A stretch of DNA of 64,000 nt from Cellulomonas palmilytica (GCF_021590045.1 NZ_CP062221.1:372001-436000), one strand, 5' to 3'. Counted from the first letter of the stretch, positions 15,164 through 26,655 are shown. The notes: generated by a model not told the origin, from the letters alone. A program made the numbers and translations.

Positions 15164-16870
15164 ATGTCCCCCACCCTCACCGCGCCCCGGCGCATCGTCG
15201 TCGTCGGCGGGGTCGCCGGCGGCATGAGCGCGGCGGCCCGCGCGCGCCGCCTCGACGAGTCCGCCTCGATCGTCGTGCTCGAGCAGTCCGACTACGTGTC
15301 GTTCGCCAACTGCGGCCTGCCGTACCACCTGTCCGGCGAGATCGTCAGCCGCGACGCCCTGCTGCTGCACACCCCCGAGTCGCTGCGGGCCGCTCTCGCG
15401 CTCGACGTCCGCACGGGCAGCCGCGTGACCGCGATCGACCGCGCCGCGCGCACCGTGACGGTCGAGACCGCCGACGGCACGTACGACCTGCCCTACGACG
15501 CCCTCCTGCTCGCCCCGGGCGCAGTAGCGGTCCGCCCGCCCGTCGAGGGCCTCGACCACCCCGCTGTGCACCAGCTGCGCACCGTCCCGGACCTCGACGC
15601 GCTCACCGCACGCGTCGCCGCACTGCCCGCCGACGGGCCGCGCCGCGCGGTCGTCGTCGGGGCGGGGTTCATCGGGCTCGAGGCCGTCGAGGCGCTCGTC
15701 GCGCGCGGCCTGGACGTCGCGCTCGTCGAGCTCGCGGACCACGTGCTGCCCCCGCTGGACGCCGAGCTCGCACCCCTCCTGGCGGACGAGCTCGCCGCGC
15801 ACGGCGTCGCGCTGCACCTGGGCGTGTCCGCTCGCGCCGTGACGGCGGACGACGACGGCGCCGCGCTCGTCACGCTCTCCGACGGCACGCGCCTGCCCGC
15901 GGACGTCGTCGTCGTCAACGTCGGAGTCCGCCCCGCGAGCGACCTGGCGCGTGACGCCGGGCTGGAGCTGGGTGCGCGCGGGGCGATCCGCGTCGACGCC
16001 GACCAGCGCACGTCCGACCCGCACGTCTGGGCGGTGGGCGACGCGGTCGAGGTGGTCCACGCGGTCACCGGCGACACCGGCCCCGTGCCGCTGGCCGGCC
16101 CCGCGAACCGCCAGGGCCGCCGCGCGGCCGACTCGATGTGCGGCCACCGCACCACGCCGCAGGCCGCCGTGCTGGGCACCGCGATCGTGCGCGTGTTCGG
16201 CCTCACGGCCGCCGTGACGGGCGCGAGCCAGGCGACGCTGCAGAGGGCCGGGATCGCGCACGAGGTGGTCCGCATCCACCCGGGCCACCACGCCGGCTAC
16301 TTCCCGGGCGCCGAGCAGGTCCACCTGGTCGCGAGCTTCGCGCCCGACGGGCGGCTGCTCGGTGCGCAGGCCGTCGGGCGCGCGGGCGTCGACAAGCGCA
16401 TCGACGTCCTGGCCACCGCGCTGCGCGCGGGCATGACCGCCGACGACCTGGCCGAGCTCGAGCTCGCGTACGCCCCGCCGTACGGCGCCGCGAAGGACCC
16501 GGTGAACATGCTCGGCTTCGTCGCGCAGAACGTCCTCGACGGCACCGTGCCGCAGTGGCACCCCGCCGAGCTCGACGAGGTCCGCGCCACCAGCCTGGTG
16601 CTCGACGTGCGATCGCGCGCCGAGTTCGCGCGCGGCCACCTCCCCGACGCGCTCCACGTCCCGCACACCGAGCTGCGCGGCCGTCTCGACGAGGTGCGCG
16701 ACGCCGCCGCGGGCCGTCCCGTCGCGGTGCACTGCCAGAGCGGCGTCCGCTCGAACATCGCGACGCGCGTCCTGCTGCAGTCCGGCTTCGACGCCCGCAA
16801 CCTCTCCGGCGGCTGGCTCAGCCTGACGAGCGCCCGCCCGGACCTCACCCGCGAGCGAACCGCGTCCTGA
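15164..16870 (+). CDS. CoA-disulfide reductase-like flavoprotein fused to rhodanese
   Basis: A 568-aa fusion. Residues 1 to about 450 form a pyridine-nucleotide disulfide oxidoreductase: the FAD fold VVVGGVAGGMSAAARARR, the single redox Cys50 in SFANCGLPYH typical of CoA-disulfide/persulfide reductases, the NAD fold VVVGAGFIGLEAVEAL, and a dimerisation domain ending in APPYGAAKDPVN. Residues of about 465-568 are a rhodanese domain with the active-site loop HCQSGVRS. Such CoADR-RHD enzymes reduce CoA persulfides or polysulfides. The upstream CstR-type operator fits a persulfide-induced sulfur-stress gene. A P-type ATPase follows after 86 bp. Confidence 0.9.
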   Translation: MSPTLTAPRRIVVVGGVAGGMSAAARARRLDESASIVVLEQSDYVSFANCGLPYHLSGEIVSRDALLLHTPESLRAALALDVRTGSRVTAIDRAARTVTVETADGTYDLPYDALLLAPGAVAVRPPVEGLDHPAVHQLRTVPDLDALTARVAALPADGPRRAVVVGAGFIGLEAVEALVARGLDVALVELADHVLPPLDAELAPLLADELAAHGVALHLGVSARAVTADDDGAALVTLSDGTRLPADVVVVNVGVRPASDLARDAGLELGARGAIRVDADQRTSDPHVWAVGDAVEVVHAVTGDTGPVPLAGPANRQGRRAADSMCGHRTTPQAAVLGTAIVRVFGLTAAVTGASQATLQRAGIAHEVVRIHPGHHAGYFPGAEQVHLVASFAPDGRLLGAQAVGRAGVDKRIDVLATALRAGMTADDLAELELAYAPPYGAAKDPVNMLGFVAQNVLDGTVPQWHPAELDEVRATSLVLDVRSRAEFARGHLPDALHVPHTELRGRLDEVRDAAAGRPVAVHCQSGVRSNIATRVLLQSGFDARNLSGGWLSLTSARPDLTRERTAS

Positions 16871-16956
16871 CCCGCGTCCCGGGGCGCGGAGCGGTGCAGG
16901 TCAGGTGTGCCTGTCCAACGTGGCAGGCCCCCGCGCCGCGGGCGTACACCTGGAGC

Positions 16957-18855
16957 ATGCGCACCGTGCTCGGGCGCCTGGCCGCCCATCCCGTCGTCCT
17001 CGCCACGCTCGTTGTCGGGCTCGTCGGTGGCGTGCTCGAGGTCGCCGGGCTGAGCGGTGCCGCGCGGCTCGTGGTGTCCGCGTTCGCGCTCGTCGTCGCA
17101 GGGCTGCAGGCGCGGGAGATGGTCGCGGACCTGCGCGCGGGCCGGTACGGCGTGGACCTGCTCGCCGTCACCGCGATCGTCTCGACGGTGGCGGTCGGCG
17201 AGTACTGGGCCGCGCTCGTCGTCTGTCTCATGCTCAGCGGAGGCGAGGCGCTCGAGGAGTACGCCGCGGGCCGCGCGCGGCGAGAGCTCACGGGGCTGCT
17301 GCAGAACGCGCCCCGCACGGCGCACCGCAAGGACGCTGACGGCACGGTCACGCAGGTGGACGTCGACGACGTCCACGTCGGCGACCTGCTCGTCGTGCGG
17401 CCGTTCGAGGTCGTCCCCGTGGACGGCGTGCTGGAGTCCGACCGCGCGACGCTCGACGAGTCGTCGCTCACCGGCGAGTCCCTGCCGGTCGACCACGTGC
17501 GCGGTGACGTGCTGCTCTCGGGTGCGGTCAACGGCGCCGAGGCGCTCGACCTGCGCGCCGCCGCGCTGGCGGCGGACTCGCAGTACCAGCGCATCGTCGC
17601 GCTCGTGCGCGAGGCGCAGGACTCCAAGGCGCCGTTCGTCCGGCTCGCGGACCGCGTGGCGGTGCCGTTCACGCTCGGCGCGCTGGGGCTCGCGGTCGCG
17701 GCGTGGCTGGTGTCCGGCGACCCGGCGCGCATCGCCGAGGTGCTCGTCGTCGCGACGCCGTGCCCGCTGATCATCGCGGCACCCGTCGCGTTCCTGGGCG
17801 GCATGTCGCGCGCGGCGCGCGCGGGCGTGATCGTGAAGTCCAGCGGGACGCTCGAGCAGCTCGCACGCGCCCGCACGGCGGCGTTCGACAAGACCGGGAC
17901 GCTCACGTTCGGGCAGCCGCGCGTGACCGACGTGCACGCGGACGGGGTCGCGCCCGACGACCTGCTGCTGCTCGCCGCGGCGGTCGAGCAGTACTCGAGC
18001 CACCCGCTCGCGCAGGCCGTGGTCGCCCGTGCCCGGGCCACGGGACGGCCGGTCCCGGCCGCGGACGACGTCGCGGAGGTGCCCGCGCACGGCGTGCAGG
18101 GGACGGTCGAGGGGCGCGTGGTCGTCGTCGGGAGCGCGCGGTTCGTCGCGCGGGAGACGGGGACCACGCCGCGCGAGCCGGGCACGGGGACGGGCGTGCA
18201 CGTGGCCGTGGACGGCCGCCCGGCCGGTCATCTGACCCTGGCCGACGAGCTGCGGCCCGAGGCGGCGCGCACGCTCGCCGTGCTGCATCGCGCGGGCGTG
18301 CGGACCACGATGGTGCTGACCGGTGACAGCGAGCCGGTCGCGCGCCGGATCGCCGCCGAGGCGGGCGTCGACGACGTGCGGGCCGCGCTGCTCCCCCAGG
18401 ACAAGGTCGAGGCGATCCGCACGGCCCCGCGGCGGCCCGTGCTCATGGTCGGCGACGGCGTGAACGACGCCCCGGTGCTCGCCGCCGCGGACGTCGGCAT
18501 CGCGATGGGTGCGCGCGGCTCGAGCGCCGCGTCGGAGTCCGCGGACGTCGTCGTGATGGTCGACGACCTGTCCCGCGTCGCGCGCGCGGTGCTGGTGGGT
18601 CAGCGCACGCTGCGGGTCGCGTGGCAGTCGATCGGGATCGGCCTGGTGATGTCGGTCGCTCTCATGCTCGTGGCGGCGGCCGGCGGTCTGCCCGCACTGG
18701 CGGGGGCGTGGCTGCAGGAGCTCGTGGACCTCGCGACGATCCTGTGGGCGCTGCTCGCGGTCCGGCCGAGCCGGGCGGAGCGGACCGCCGTCATGGGTGC
18801 GGGGACGCCGCCCGTGCCGCCGCGCGAGGACGTGCGCGTTCGCTCAGGGGTGTGA
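16957..18855 (+). CDS. P1B-type heavy-metal-translocating ATPase
   Basis: A 632-aa metal pump in the membrane. It shows the actuator TGES (SSLTGESLPV), the transmembrane metal motif ATPCPLIIAAP, the phosphorylation site FDKTGTLTFG, the HP locus SSHPLAQAV and the hinge GDGVNDAPVL. It has no N-terminal Cys-rich metal-binding domain. The TPC motif differs from the CPC of copper pumps, so specificity is open (Zn/Cd/Co or other). The gene lies 86 bp after the CoADR-rhodanese gene and could be read from the same operator. Its 3' end overlaps the convergent permease gene by 12 bp. Confidence 0.87.
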   Translation: MRTVLGRLAAHPVVLATLVVGLVGGVLEVAGLSGAARLVVSAFALVVAGLQAREMVADLRAGRYGVDLLAVTAIVSTVAVGEYWAALVVCLMLSGGEALEEYAAGRARRELTGLLQNAPRTAHRKDADGTVTQVDVDDVHVGDLLVVRPFEVVPVDGVLESDRATLDESSLTGESLPVDHVRGDVLLSGAVNGAEALDLRAAALAADSQYQRIVALVREAQDSKAPFVRLADRVAVPFTLGALGLAVAAWLVSGDPARIAEVLVVATPCPLIIAAPVAFLGGMSRAARAGVIVKSSGTLEQLARARTAAFDKTGTLTFGQPRVTDVHADGVAPDDLLLLAAAVEQYSSHPLAQAVVARARATGRPVPAADDVAEVPAHGVQGTVEGRVVVVGSARFVARETGTTPREPGTGTGVHVAVDGRPAGHLTLADELRPEAARTLAVLHRAGVRTTMVLTGDSEPVARRIAAEAGVDDVRAALLPQDKVEAIRTAPRRPVLMVGDGVNDAPVLAAADVGIAMGARGSSAASESADVVVMVDDLSRVARAVLVGQRTLRVAWQSIGIGLVMSVALMLVAAAGGLPALAGAWLQELVDLATILWALLAVRPSRAERTAVMGAGTPPVPPREDVRVRSGV

Positions 18856-20115
18856 CGCGCCCGCTCGTCGTCGCCACGTCCGTCCCGCGACGCCCACCAG
18901 CAGGACGACCACGCCCGTCACCACGGCCGCCGGCGGCAGCGTCACGACGAGCACGGCGCACCCGACCGCACCCACCACCTGCAGCGCGCGCGGGAAGCGC
19001 CGGTGCTCGCGCGGCTGCGTCCACGCGGCCAGGTTCGCGACGAGGTAGTACAGCAGCACGCCGAACGACGAGAACCCGATCGCACCGCGCAGGTCCACGC
19101 CGAGCACGAGAGCGCACACGACGACCGCGAGCGCGACCTCCGCGTGGTGCGGCACCCGGTACCGCGGGTGCACGGCGGCGAGCCAGCGCGGCAGGTCGCC
19201 CTCGCGCGCCATCGCGAGGCTCGTGCGGCCCACGCCCGCGAGCAGCGCGAGCAGCGCCCCGAGCGACGCGGCGGCGCCGGCGACGCGCACGACCGGCGTC
19301 GTCCACGCCCACCCGCTCGACCGGGCGGCGTCGGCCAGCGGCGCCGACGAGGCCGCGGTCCCCTCGGCCCCGAGCGTCGCCAGCAGCGTCACCGCGACGG
19401 CCATGTACACGACGAGCGTGACCGCGAGCGCGAGCTGGATGGCGCGCGGGATCGTGCGGGCAGGGTCGCGCACCTCCTCGCCGAGCGTCGCGACGCGCGC
19501 GTAGCCCGCGAACGCGAAGAACAGCAGCCCGGCCGACTGCACGGTCCCGTACCAGCCGCCCGTCGCTCCGTCCCACGGGTCCACGCGGGACCACTGCGCG
19601 TCGCCGCCGACGAGCGTCGCGACCACCACCGCGCCGAGTGCGACGAGCACGACGGCGACGATCACGCGCGCGAGCCGTGCGGTGCGCGTGACCCCGCGGT
19701 AGCTCACGGCCGCGAGCGCCAGCACCGCCGCCGCGGCGACGGGCCGCTGCGCCCCGGGCGCGACGTACGCGGCGAACGTCAGCGCCATCGCCGCGCACGA
19801 CGCGGTCTTCCCGACGACGAACCCCCACCCGGCGAGGAACCCCCACCACGGGCCGAGGCGCTCGCGCCCGTAGACGTACGTCCCGCCGGACGTCGGGTAC
19901 TGCGCCGCGAGCTGCGCGGACGCGGTCGCGTTGGCGTACGCCACCACGGCCGCGACGACGAGCCCGACGAGGAGCGCCGAGCCCGCGGCCCGCGCCGCCG
20001 GTGCGAACGCCGCGAACACGCCCGCCCCGATCATCGACCCGAGCCCGACGACCACCGCGTCACCGGTGCCCAGCCGTCGGGCGAGCGCGGGCTGCTCGCC
20101 GCTCACGTCGCCCAC
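18844..20115 (-). CDS. APC-family amino-acid permease
   Basis: An integral membrane transporter of 423 aa with about 12 hydrophobic segments. The APC signature in TM1 is clear: VGLGSMIGAGVFAAFAPAA. It is followed by PTSGGTYVYGRERLG and the TM6-region FAFAGYARVATLGEEVRDP, both typical of amino-acid/polyamine antiporters. Substrate is not assignable. The GTG at 20115 is used; a second GTG at 20106 is equally possible. It lies tail to tail with the metal pump. Confidence 0.85.
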   Translation of the reverse strand: MGDVSGEQPALARRLGTGDAVVVGLGSMIGAGVFAAFAPAARAAGSALLVGLVVAAVVAYANATASAQLAAQYPTSGGTYVYGRERLGPWWGFLAGWGFVVGKTASCAAMALTFAAYVAPGAQRPVAAAAVLALAAVSYRGVTRTARLARVIVAVVLVALGAVVVATLVGGDAQWSRVDPWDGATGGWYGTVQSAGLLFFAFAGYARVATLGEEVRDPARTIPRAIQLALAVTLVVYMAVAVTLLATLGAEGTAASSAPLADAARSSGWAWTTPVVRVAGAAASLGALLALLAGVGRTSLAMAREGDLPRWLAAVHPRYRVPHHAEVALAVVVCALVLGVDLRGAIGFSSFGVLLYYLVANLAAWTQPREHRRFPRALQVVGAVGCAVLVVTLPPAAVVTGVVVLLVGVAGRTWRRRAGASHP

Positions 20116-20174
20116 CTCACGCGCGCGACCGGGTCCATGCGCCCATCATGCCGACGCGCCGCGGGGCGGACGCC

Positions 20175-20858
20175 CTATCCCGGCTGCCCGACGAGGCCCG
20201 CGTCCTCCAGGACCGCGCGGATCGTCGCGCGCGCGTGGTCCGCGAGCGGCACGTACCGCGTGCGGTAGTACGGCAGCTGGAGCAGCGCCTGCCGCAACGC
20301 CCAGCCGCGGCCGCGCAGCCACGTCGCATCGTCGTCGCCGAGCGCGGCGCGGAACGCGGCACGCGAGGGCGCGTCCAGGAAGTTCCACGCGAGGCCGATG
20401 TCGCCCGACGGGTCGGCCAGCCCGCGTCCCAGCCCGACGTCCTGCGCCGCGCGCGCGAGCAGCACCGACTTCGACGGGCTGCGCACCGCTTTCCCGAACC
20501 GCTCGAGCAGCAGGAGCACGCTCGCCAGCACCGCCCCGCCCGTCGCGAGCAGCGGCGTGAGCGCGAGCAGCGGGACGCCCACCGCGGTGAGCCCGTACCC
20601 GGCGATCGTCGTCGGCCAGTACCGGCCCGACCGGTCCGCGCGCGCACCGAACGGCAGCCGCAGCACGAGCGCGACCGCCTCACCGAGCCCCGTGACCAGG
20701 CCCGCGACGACCATCGGCACGCCCAGCGACGCGAGCAGCGGCCCGGTCACGGACCGCGCACCCTCGTAGACCATGTCCGCGGCCAGCGAGACGACGCCGA
20801 GACCCAGCACCACGCGCCAGGCCGCGGAGCGCCGGGCCCCTGCCGCATCGGTCGACAC
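20175..20858 (-). pseudogene. Chimeric remnant: MFS transporter N-half fused to APH C-terminus
   Basis: One open frame of 227 aa that joins two unrelated protein ends. Residues 1 to about 145 are the first TM helices of an MFS transporter (LGVVSLAADMVYEGARSVTG, then RADRSGRYWPTTIAGYG, then FGKAVRSPSKSVLLARAA). Residues from about 147 are the C-terminal end of an aminoglycoside-phosphotransferase-like kinase (DPSGDIGLAWNFLDAPSRAA, then GWALRQALLQLPYYR). The APH part lacks the catalytic loop and the MFS part lacks more than half its helices, so neither can work. The junction lies near position 20425. The simplest cause is an in-frame deletion between two neighbouring genes. It could still be expressed as a short membrane protein. 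Confidence 0.75.
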
Positions 20859-20894
20859 ACCAGGACCGTAGACCGCGGCACCCCGAGCGGTCGG

Positions 20895-21227
20895 CTACCC
20901 CCGCGGGCCGTACATGATCACCGCGACGCCGAGCAGGCAGATCGCCGCACCGACCACGTCCCAGCGGTCCGGCTGGAACTTGTCGACGAGGACGCCCCAC
21001 GCGAGCGACCCGGCGACGAAGATCCCGCCGTACGCCGCGAGGATCCGCCCGAAGTGCGCGTCCGGCTGCAGCGTCGCGACGAACCCGTACAGCCCCAGCG
21101 CGACCACGCCCGCCCCGACCCACATGACCCCGCGGTGCTCGCGCACGCCCTGCCAGACCAGCCACGCACCGCCGATCTCGGCGAGCGCGGCGACGGCGAA
21201 CAGCAGCAGGGAACGCAGCACGGTCAT
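20895..21227 (-). CDS. YnfA-family small membrane protein (UPF0060)
   Basis: A 110-aa protein with four hydrophobic helices and the YnfA-family marks [34 protein letters not shown] and [17 protein letters not shown]. YnfA proteins resemble SMR-type small multidrug transporters, but their physiological role is not settled. The start ATG at 21227 is well placed. It stands alone between the chimeric remnant and the kinase gene. Confidence 0.85.
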   Translation of the reverse strand: MTVLRSLLLFAVAALAEIGGAWLVWQGVREHRGVMWVGAGVVALGLYGFVATLQPDAHFGRILAAYGGIFVAGSLAWGVLVDKFQPDRWDVVGAAICLLGVAVIMYGPRG

Positions 21228-21288
21228 GCGCGCCAGTGTGCAGGCCGTCGCGCGCCCCAGGCGCATGGACGGCCCGATCTCGTCGCGG

Positions 21289-21999
21289 CTACCGGGTCCG
21301 CGCGGCGTGGGCCGTGGACGCCTCGACGACGACCGGGGCGGTCGGGTCGGTGGTGTCGACGACGAGCGTGGCGCGCTCCCACGGGCTGGCGTGCGCGAAG
21401 TAGAGCCGCTGCGCGCCGTCGTACCGCGCGAGCAGCTGGTCCGCGAGCGCCTCGTCGAGCCGGCCCCGCGCACGCATCCGTCGGTCCGCCTCGTCGCGCC
21501 GCACGTCGAGGAACACGGAGACGTCCCAGAACCGGGCGAGCTCGTCGCGCAGCAGGAACGTCCCCTCGACGACGACGAGCGCGTCGTCGGGCGCCTGCTC
21601 GACCTGCGCGCTGTCGCCGGTGCGACGGAACGCGCCCGCGCCGCCGCGGGACAGGGGCTCGAGCGCTCCCGAGACGAGGGTGTCGTAGTCGTACGTGTCG
21701 AGCCAGAAGCCCTCGGGGGACAGCCGCCCGCGCGCGTGGCGCACGTGCGGCGGGTGGAAGAAGTCGTCGACGTGCAGCACGACGACGGGCCGCGGGTGGG
21801 CCCGCGCGGCGAGCGCGTCGGCGAACGTGCTCTTCCCGCTCGCCCCCCGCCCGTCCACCGCGATCAACGTCCGCCCGCCCCCCCGCCGCAGCGGCCTGCG
21901 CGGTGTCGAGCACGAGATCGAGCACCGAGCCGAGCACCGAGCCGAGCACGGCATTCGTCGTCCCACCGTCGTCCGTCGCCACGCCCCCACCCGTACCAC
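21289..21999 (-). CDS. Uridine-kinase-like P-loop protein, probably frameshifted at its 5' end
   Basis: The body is a nucleoside-kinase-like protein: Walker [18 protein letters not shown], the substrate-region [13 protein letters not shown], and [19 protein letters not shown], as in uridine kinases of actinobacteria. In this frame the N-terminus is an implausible Arg/Cys-rich stretch. One base off, starting at a GTG at 21982, the sequence reads [20 protein letters not shown] followed by a helix and runs into the G7 tract at about 21884-21890. Six G instead of seven would join it exactly to [12 protein letters not shown]. So either the assembly has one extra G, or the gene is frameshifted or uses slippage. 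Catalytic residues are intact. Confidence 0.72.
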   Translation of the reverse strand: MVRVGAWRRTTVGRRMPCSARCSARCSISCSTPRRPLRRGGGRTLIAVDGRGASGKSTFADALAARAHPRPVVVLHVDDFFHPPHVRHARGRLSPEGFWLDTYDYDTLVSGALEPLSRGGAGAFRRTGDSAQVEQAPDDALVVVEGTFLLRDELARFWDVSVFLDVRRDEADRRMRARGRLDEALADQLLARYDGAQRLYFAHASPWERATLVVDTTDPTAPVVVEASTAHAARTR

Positions 22000-22006
22000 C
22001 CCTCCC

Positions 22007-22059
22007 GCCGAGTGCGCACGTTCGTGCGCCGGTGCGCACGTCGAGCGTGCGCACTCGGC
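22007..22059. terminator. Intergenic hairpin with 14-bp perfect arms
   Basis: GCCGAGTGCGCACG (22007-22020) and CGTGCGCACTCGGC (22046-22059) are exact inverted repeats. A smaller GTGCGCAC palindrome lies in the loop. It lies between the stop of the HAF-repeat gene (22096, same strand) and the start of the kinase gene, as expected for a factor-independent terminator. It resembles in style the hairpins at 26.7, 36.2 and 50.6 kb. Confidence 0.6.
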
Positions 22060-22095
22060 GTGGAACGTGCGCGGTCGGGGAGGAGGGTGTCCGGG

Positions 22096-23292
22096 TCAGC
22101 GGGGCTTCGGGAGCCAGAGGGTGGCCGTCTGGGCGCGGAAGTCGCCCGTCGTCGTCAGGACGTGGCCCGTCTCGCTGAGGTCGACGACCGCGACGTCCTC
22201 GGCGGTCGGCGTGCCGAGCCTGACGAGGCGGCCGTGCTTCCAGACGAACGGCTGCGCCACCTCGTCGTCGCCGATCACGCCCGCGACCTGCCCCCGGTCG
22301 TTGACGGCGGTCGCGGTGCTCCACCCGTCGCCGTCGTCGATCGCGGTGAGCACACCGGAGCGCCACACGAAGCCCGTGCCGGGCCGGCCGCGCTCGGCCG
22401 CGCTCGTCCCGACGACCACGTCGGACTCGTTCAGCGCCGCCGCCTCGGTCCACGTCGCCCCCGGCAGCGCCCCGATCCGCACGATCTGACCGCGCCGCCA
22501 CAACGCCGCCTCACGGGCCCGGGCCTCGTTCCAGACGACGCCGGCGACGTGGCCGCGGTCGTTGAGGTCCACCCCCCGCAGCACGTCCCCCCGGGCGTCC
22601 CGCAGCTCGGTGAACCGGCCGCGCGACCACAGGTAGACCAGGTCGGTGTCGTCGTCGAACTCGCCGCGCCCGAGCACCACTCCCTTGTCGTTGAGGTCGA
22701 CCAGGCTCGACACCCCGAACGCGCCCGGGAACGGCGGCGGCGGCAGGTCCACGCGCGTGCCCGCGGTCCACACGAACGGGTTCTCGCGCGTCGTCGCCGT
22801 CTCGTCGACCACGCCGCCGACCTGCCCGCGCGCGTTCACCGCGAGCGCCGACCCCCCGTCGACGACGACCGCCGTCCGCCCGCGGGACCACACGAAGCCG
22901 TCGCTCGACTCGCCCGGCGCGGGTTGCACCCACCCGCTGACCGCGGCCCCGTTCGAGACGTCCGTCGCGGAGCCCTGCTGCGCGTCCGGCGTCAGGTCCG
23001 TCATGACGCCGTCGTCCCACAGGAACGCGTGCCACCGCCCGTCCGCGACCTGCGAGCGTCCGACGACCTGCCCGCGGTCGCTGACCGCGGTCGGCACGGT
23101 GCTCTCGCCCCCGAGCGTGCCGAGCTCGACGGGCGTCCACGCCTGCGGCGCGGGTCGCGGCGGAGCCGGGCGTTCCGGCGCCGGTCGGGCGGGGCCCGGA
23201 CGGTCCGGGAGCGCTGACGCGGGCGTGGGGGTCACCGCGAGGGCGACGGCGAGCAGTCCCGCCCCGAAGGCAGGGCGAAGTCGAGCGGTCAT
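22096..23292 (-). CDS. Secreted HAF-repeat beta-propeller-like protein
   Basis: A 398-aa exported protein. A signal peptide (about residues 1-27, ending near ASALP) is followed by a Pro/Arg-rich linker (about 28-50). Then come about seven repeats of the extracellular HAF type, each with a pattern like ATDVSNGAAVSGW, LVDLNDKGVVLGRG, DLNDRGHVAGVV or TAVNDRGQVAGVIG, followed by FVW..G. These repeats probably close into a propeller. The function is unknown. The ATG at 23292 is in the correct frame; the nearby ATG at 23299 is not. Confidence 0.8.
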   Translation of the reverse strand: MTARLRPAFGAGLLAVALAVTPTPASALPDRPGPARPAPERPAPPRPAPQAWTPVELGTLGGESTVPTAVSDRGQVVGRSQVADGRWHAFLWDDGVMTDLTPDAQQGSATDVSNGAAVSGWVQPAPGESSDGFVWSRGRTAVVVDGGSALAVNARGQVGGVVDETATTRENPFVWTAGTRVDLPPPPFPGAFGVSSLVDLNDKGVVLGRGEFDDDTDLVYLWSRGRFTELRDARGDVLRGVDLNDRGHVAGVVWNEARAREAALWRRGQIVRIGALPGATWTEAAALNESDVVVGTSAAERGRPGTGFVWRSGVLTAIDDGDGWSTATAVNDRGQVAGVIGDDEVAQPFVWKHGRLVRLGTPTAEDVAVVDLSETGHVLTTTGDFRAQTATLWLPKPR

Positions 23293-23388
23293 GTGGCATC
23301 CCCCTGAGGACCTTCAGCGTCGCACCGTGCGGCGCCCGGTCCGTCCGTTTCTACGGGCGACGGTCCGGCACGACAAGGGGGCCCCGGG

Positions 23389-23520
23389 GTGAGACTCACG
23401 TTCACCCACGCGTCGCGGAGGTCGCCGGAGCCGCGGCTCGAGCATGGTCAGGTGCTGGTGCGGCTCGCGGCCACGTCGGTGAACCTCTCCGATCGGGAGG
23501 GTCTGCGCGGCTCGCCGGGG
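23389..23520 (+). pseudogene. 5' remnant of a zinc/quinone alcohol dehydrogenase
   Basis: From a GTG at 23389 the frame encodes about 44 residues that look like the start of a medium-chain dehydrogenase/quinone oxidoreductase: GQVLVRLAATSVNLSDREGL, then RGSP. The reading then loses all resemblance where the convergent APH-like gene ends. Only the first strand region remains, without cofactor or zinc sites. It is a decayed or deleted dehydrogenase gene, probably lost when the neighbouring sequence moved in. Confidence 0.55.
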
Positions 23521-24528
23521 TCAGCCGGTGACACCGAGCCCGGCGAGGGCCGCGGACAGGTTGGTCCGGGCGGTGCCGACGTACCAGGTGGCGAACTCGG
23601 CGTCGTAGCTGCGCGGCGTGGCCTCGACGATCCAGATCAGGCTCCACAGCACCCGGTACAGGCCGAGCCGCGCGACGGCACCCGGTGACGTCACGTCCAG
23701 CGGCGCGCCGGCCTGCTCGGCGTAGCCCGCGAGCAGACCCGCCGGCAGCAGGTCGCGGCCGGACTGGTCCGCGCCGAGCAGGTCGAGCAGCGGGTCTCCC
23801 CACAGCCCACGCTCGGGGTCGATCACGCCGACGAGCTCGCCCGTGCCGGGGTCGACGAACAGGTTCCCCGGCCACAGGTCGTGGTGCACGAGCACCGGCG
23901 TGGTCACCTGCGCCAGCGCGTCCTGGTGCGCGGCCACAGCCGCCAGGACCTGCCGGACCGGCACGTCGACGTCCCACCGCTCGGCGTCGCGCAGCAGCGC
24001 CTCGACCATCCGGCCGAACGCCTGGGGCCACGTGTCGCCGACGAGCCCCGACGCGTCGACCAGGTAGCCGAACCTCGGTCCCGTGACGCCGTGGAACCGC
24101 GCCATCAGCGCCCCCAGCTCGCGCTGGGCCCGAGCGGCCCGCGGGTCGTCGACCACCGACCCGAAGCCCGCCCGGTCCCACGGGACGCCGGGAAGCCAGG
24201 AGGCCACTGCCACGTCACCGGCGAACGCGCTCCGGGAGAAGTCGGTGGCGAGGAGCCTCGGCATCAGCAGGTCGGGCCGATCCGTGCCGAGCCCGTACAC
24301 CAGGGCCTCCGCCCGCACGAGGTCGGCCTCGTAGGTGAGCAGCCGCGACTCGTCCGCCGGGGCCGTCTTCACCACCACGGCCCGCCCGTCCGCGAGCTCG
24401 GCCCGGTAGGTCGTCGCGAAGAAGCCGCCCGTCAGGCGGGTCGCGCCCACGAGCTCGCCGACCTCGGCGAGGACGGTCCGCAGCCGGCGCAGGGTGTCGT
24501 CGTCGACGGCGTCCGCCTCAGGGTTCAC
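23521..24528 (-). CDS. APH/choline-kinase-like phosphotransferase
   Basis: A 335-aa small-molecule kinase of the APH fold. The ATP-binding Lys is in GRAVVVKTAP, the catalytic loop is VLVHHDLWPGNLFVD, and the metal-binding Asp is in LVGVIDPERGLWGDPLLDL. The C-terminal helices (ARLGLYRVLWSLIWIVE) are typical of fructosamine- and aminoglycoside-type kinases. The substrate is unknown, and resistance should not be assumed. The GTG at 24528 removes an upstream Pro/Arg-rich extension. It abuts the dehydrogenase remnant. Confidence 0.8.
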   Translation of the reverse strand: MNPEADAVDDDTLRRLRTVLAEVGELVGATRLTGGFFATTYRAELADGRAVVVKTAPADESRLLTYEADLVRAEALVYGLGTDRPDLLMPRLLATDFSRSAFAGDVAVASWLPGVPWDRAGFGSVVDDPRAARAQRELGALMARFHGVTGPRFGYLVDASGLVGDTWPQAFGRMVEALLRDAERWDVDVPVRQVLAAVAAHQDALAQVTTPVLVHHDLWPGNLFVDPGTGELVGVIDPERGLWGDPLLDLLGADQSGRDLLPAGLLAGYAEQAGAPLDVTSPGAVARLGLYRVLWSLIWIVEATPRSYDAEFATWYVGTARTNLSAALAGLGVTG

Positions 24529-24683
24529 GCGGCGAAGGTACTCCGCAGCGCGCGGGCGACACGCCGCTCTCGTCGCGCACCCCGAGCGACGCGGCCGAGC
24601 GAGCGCACTCGGTGGCACGGGGCGCACGGGCGTGGTGCGCTGGCGGTGAGGCACGAGCGGCGGACGGAGCGGAGAGGTCGGGC

Positions 24684-26655
<1,972 letters not shown>

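Noticed and set aside
20175..20858. A complete drug-efflux MFS or a resistance kinase
   Set aside because: Only the first part of an MFS and the last part of an APH are present; both catalytic or transport cores are missing.
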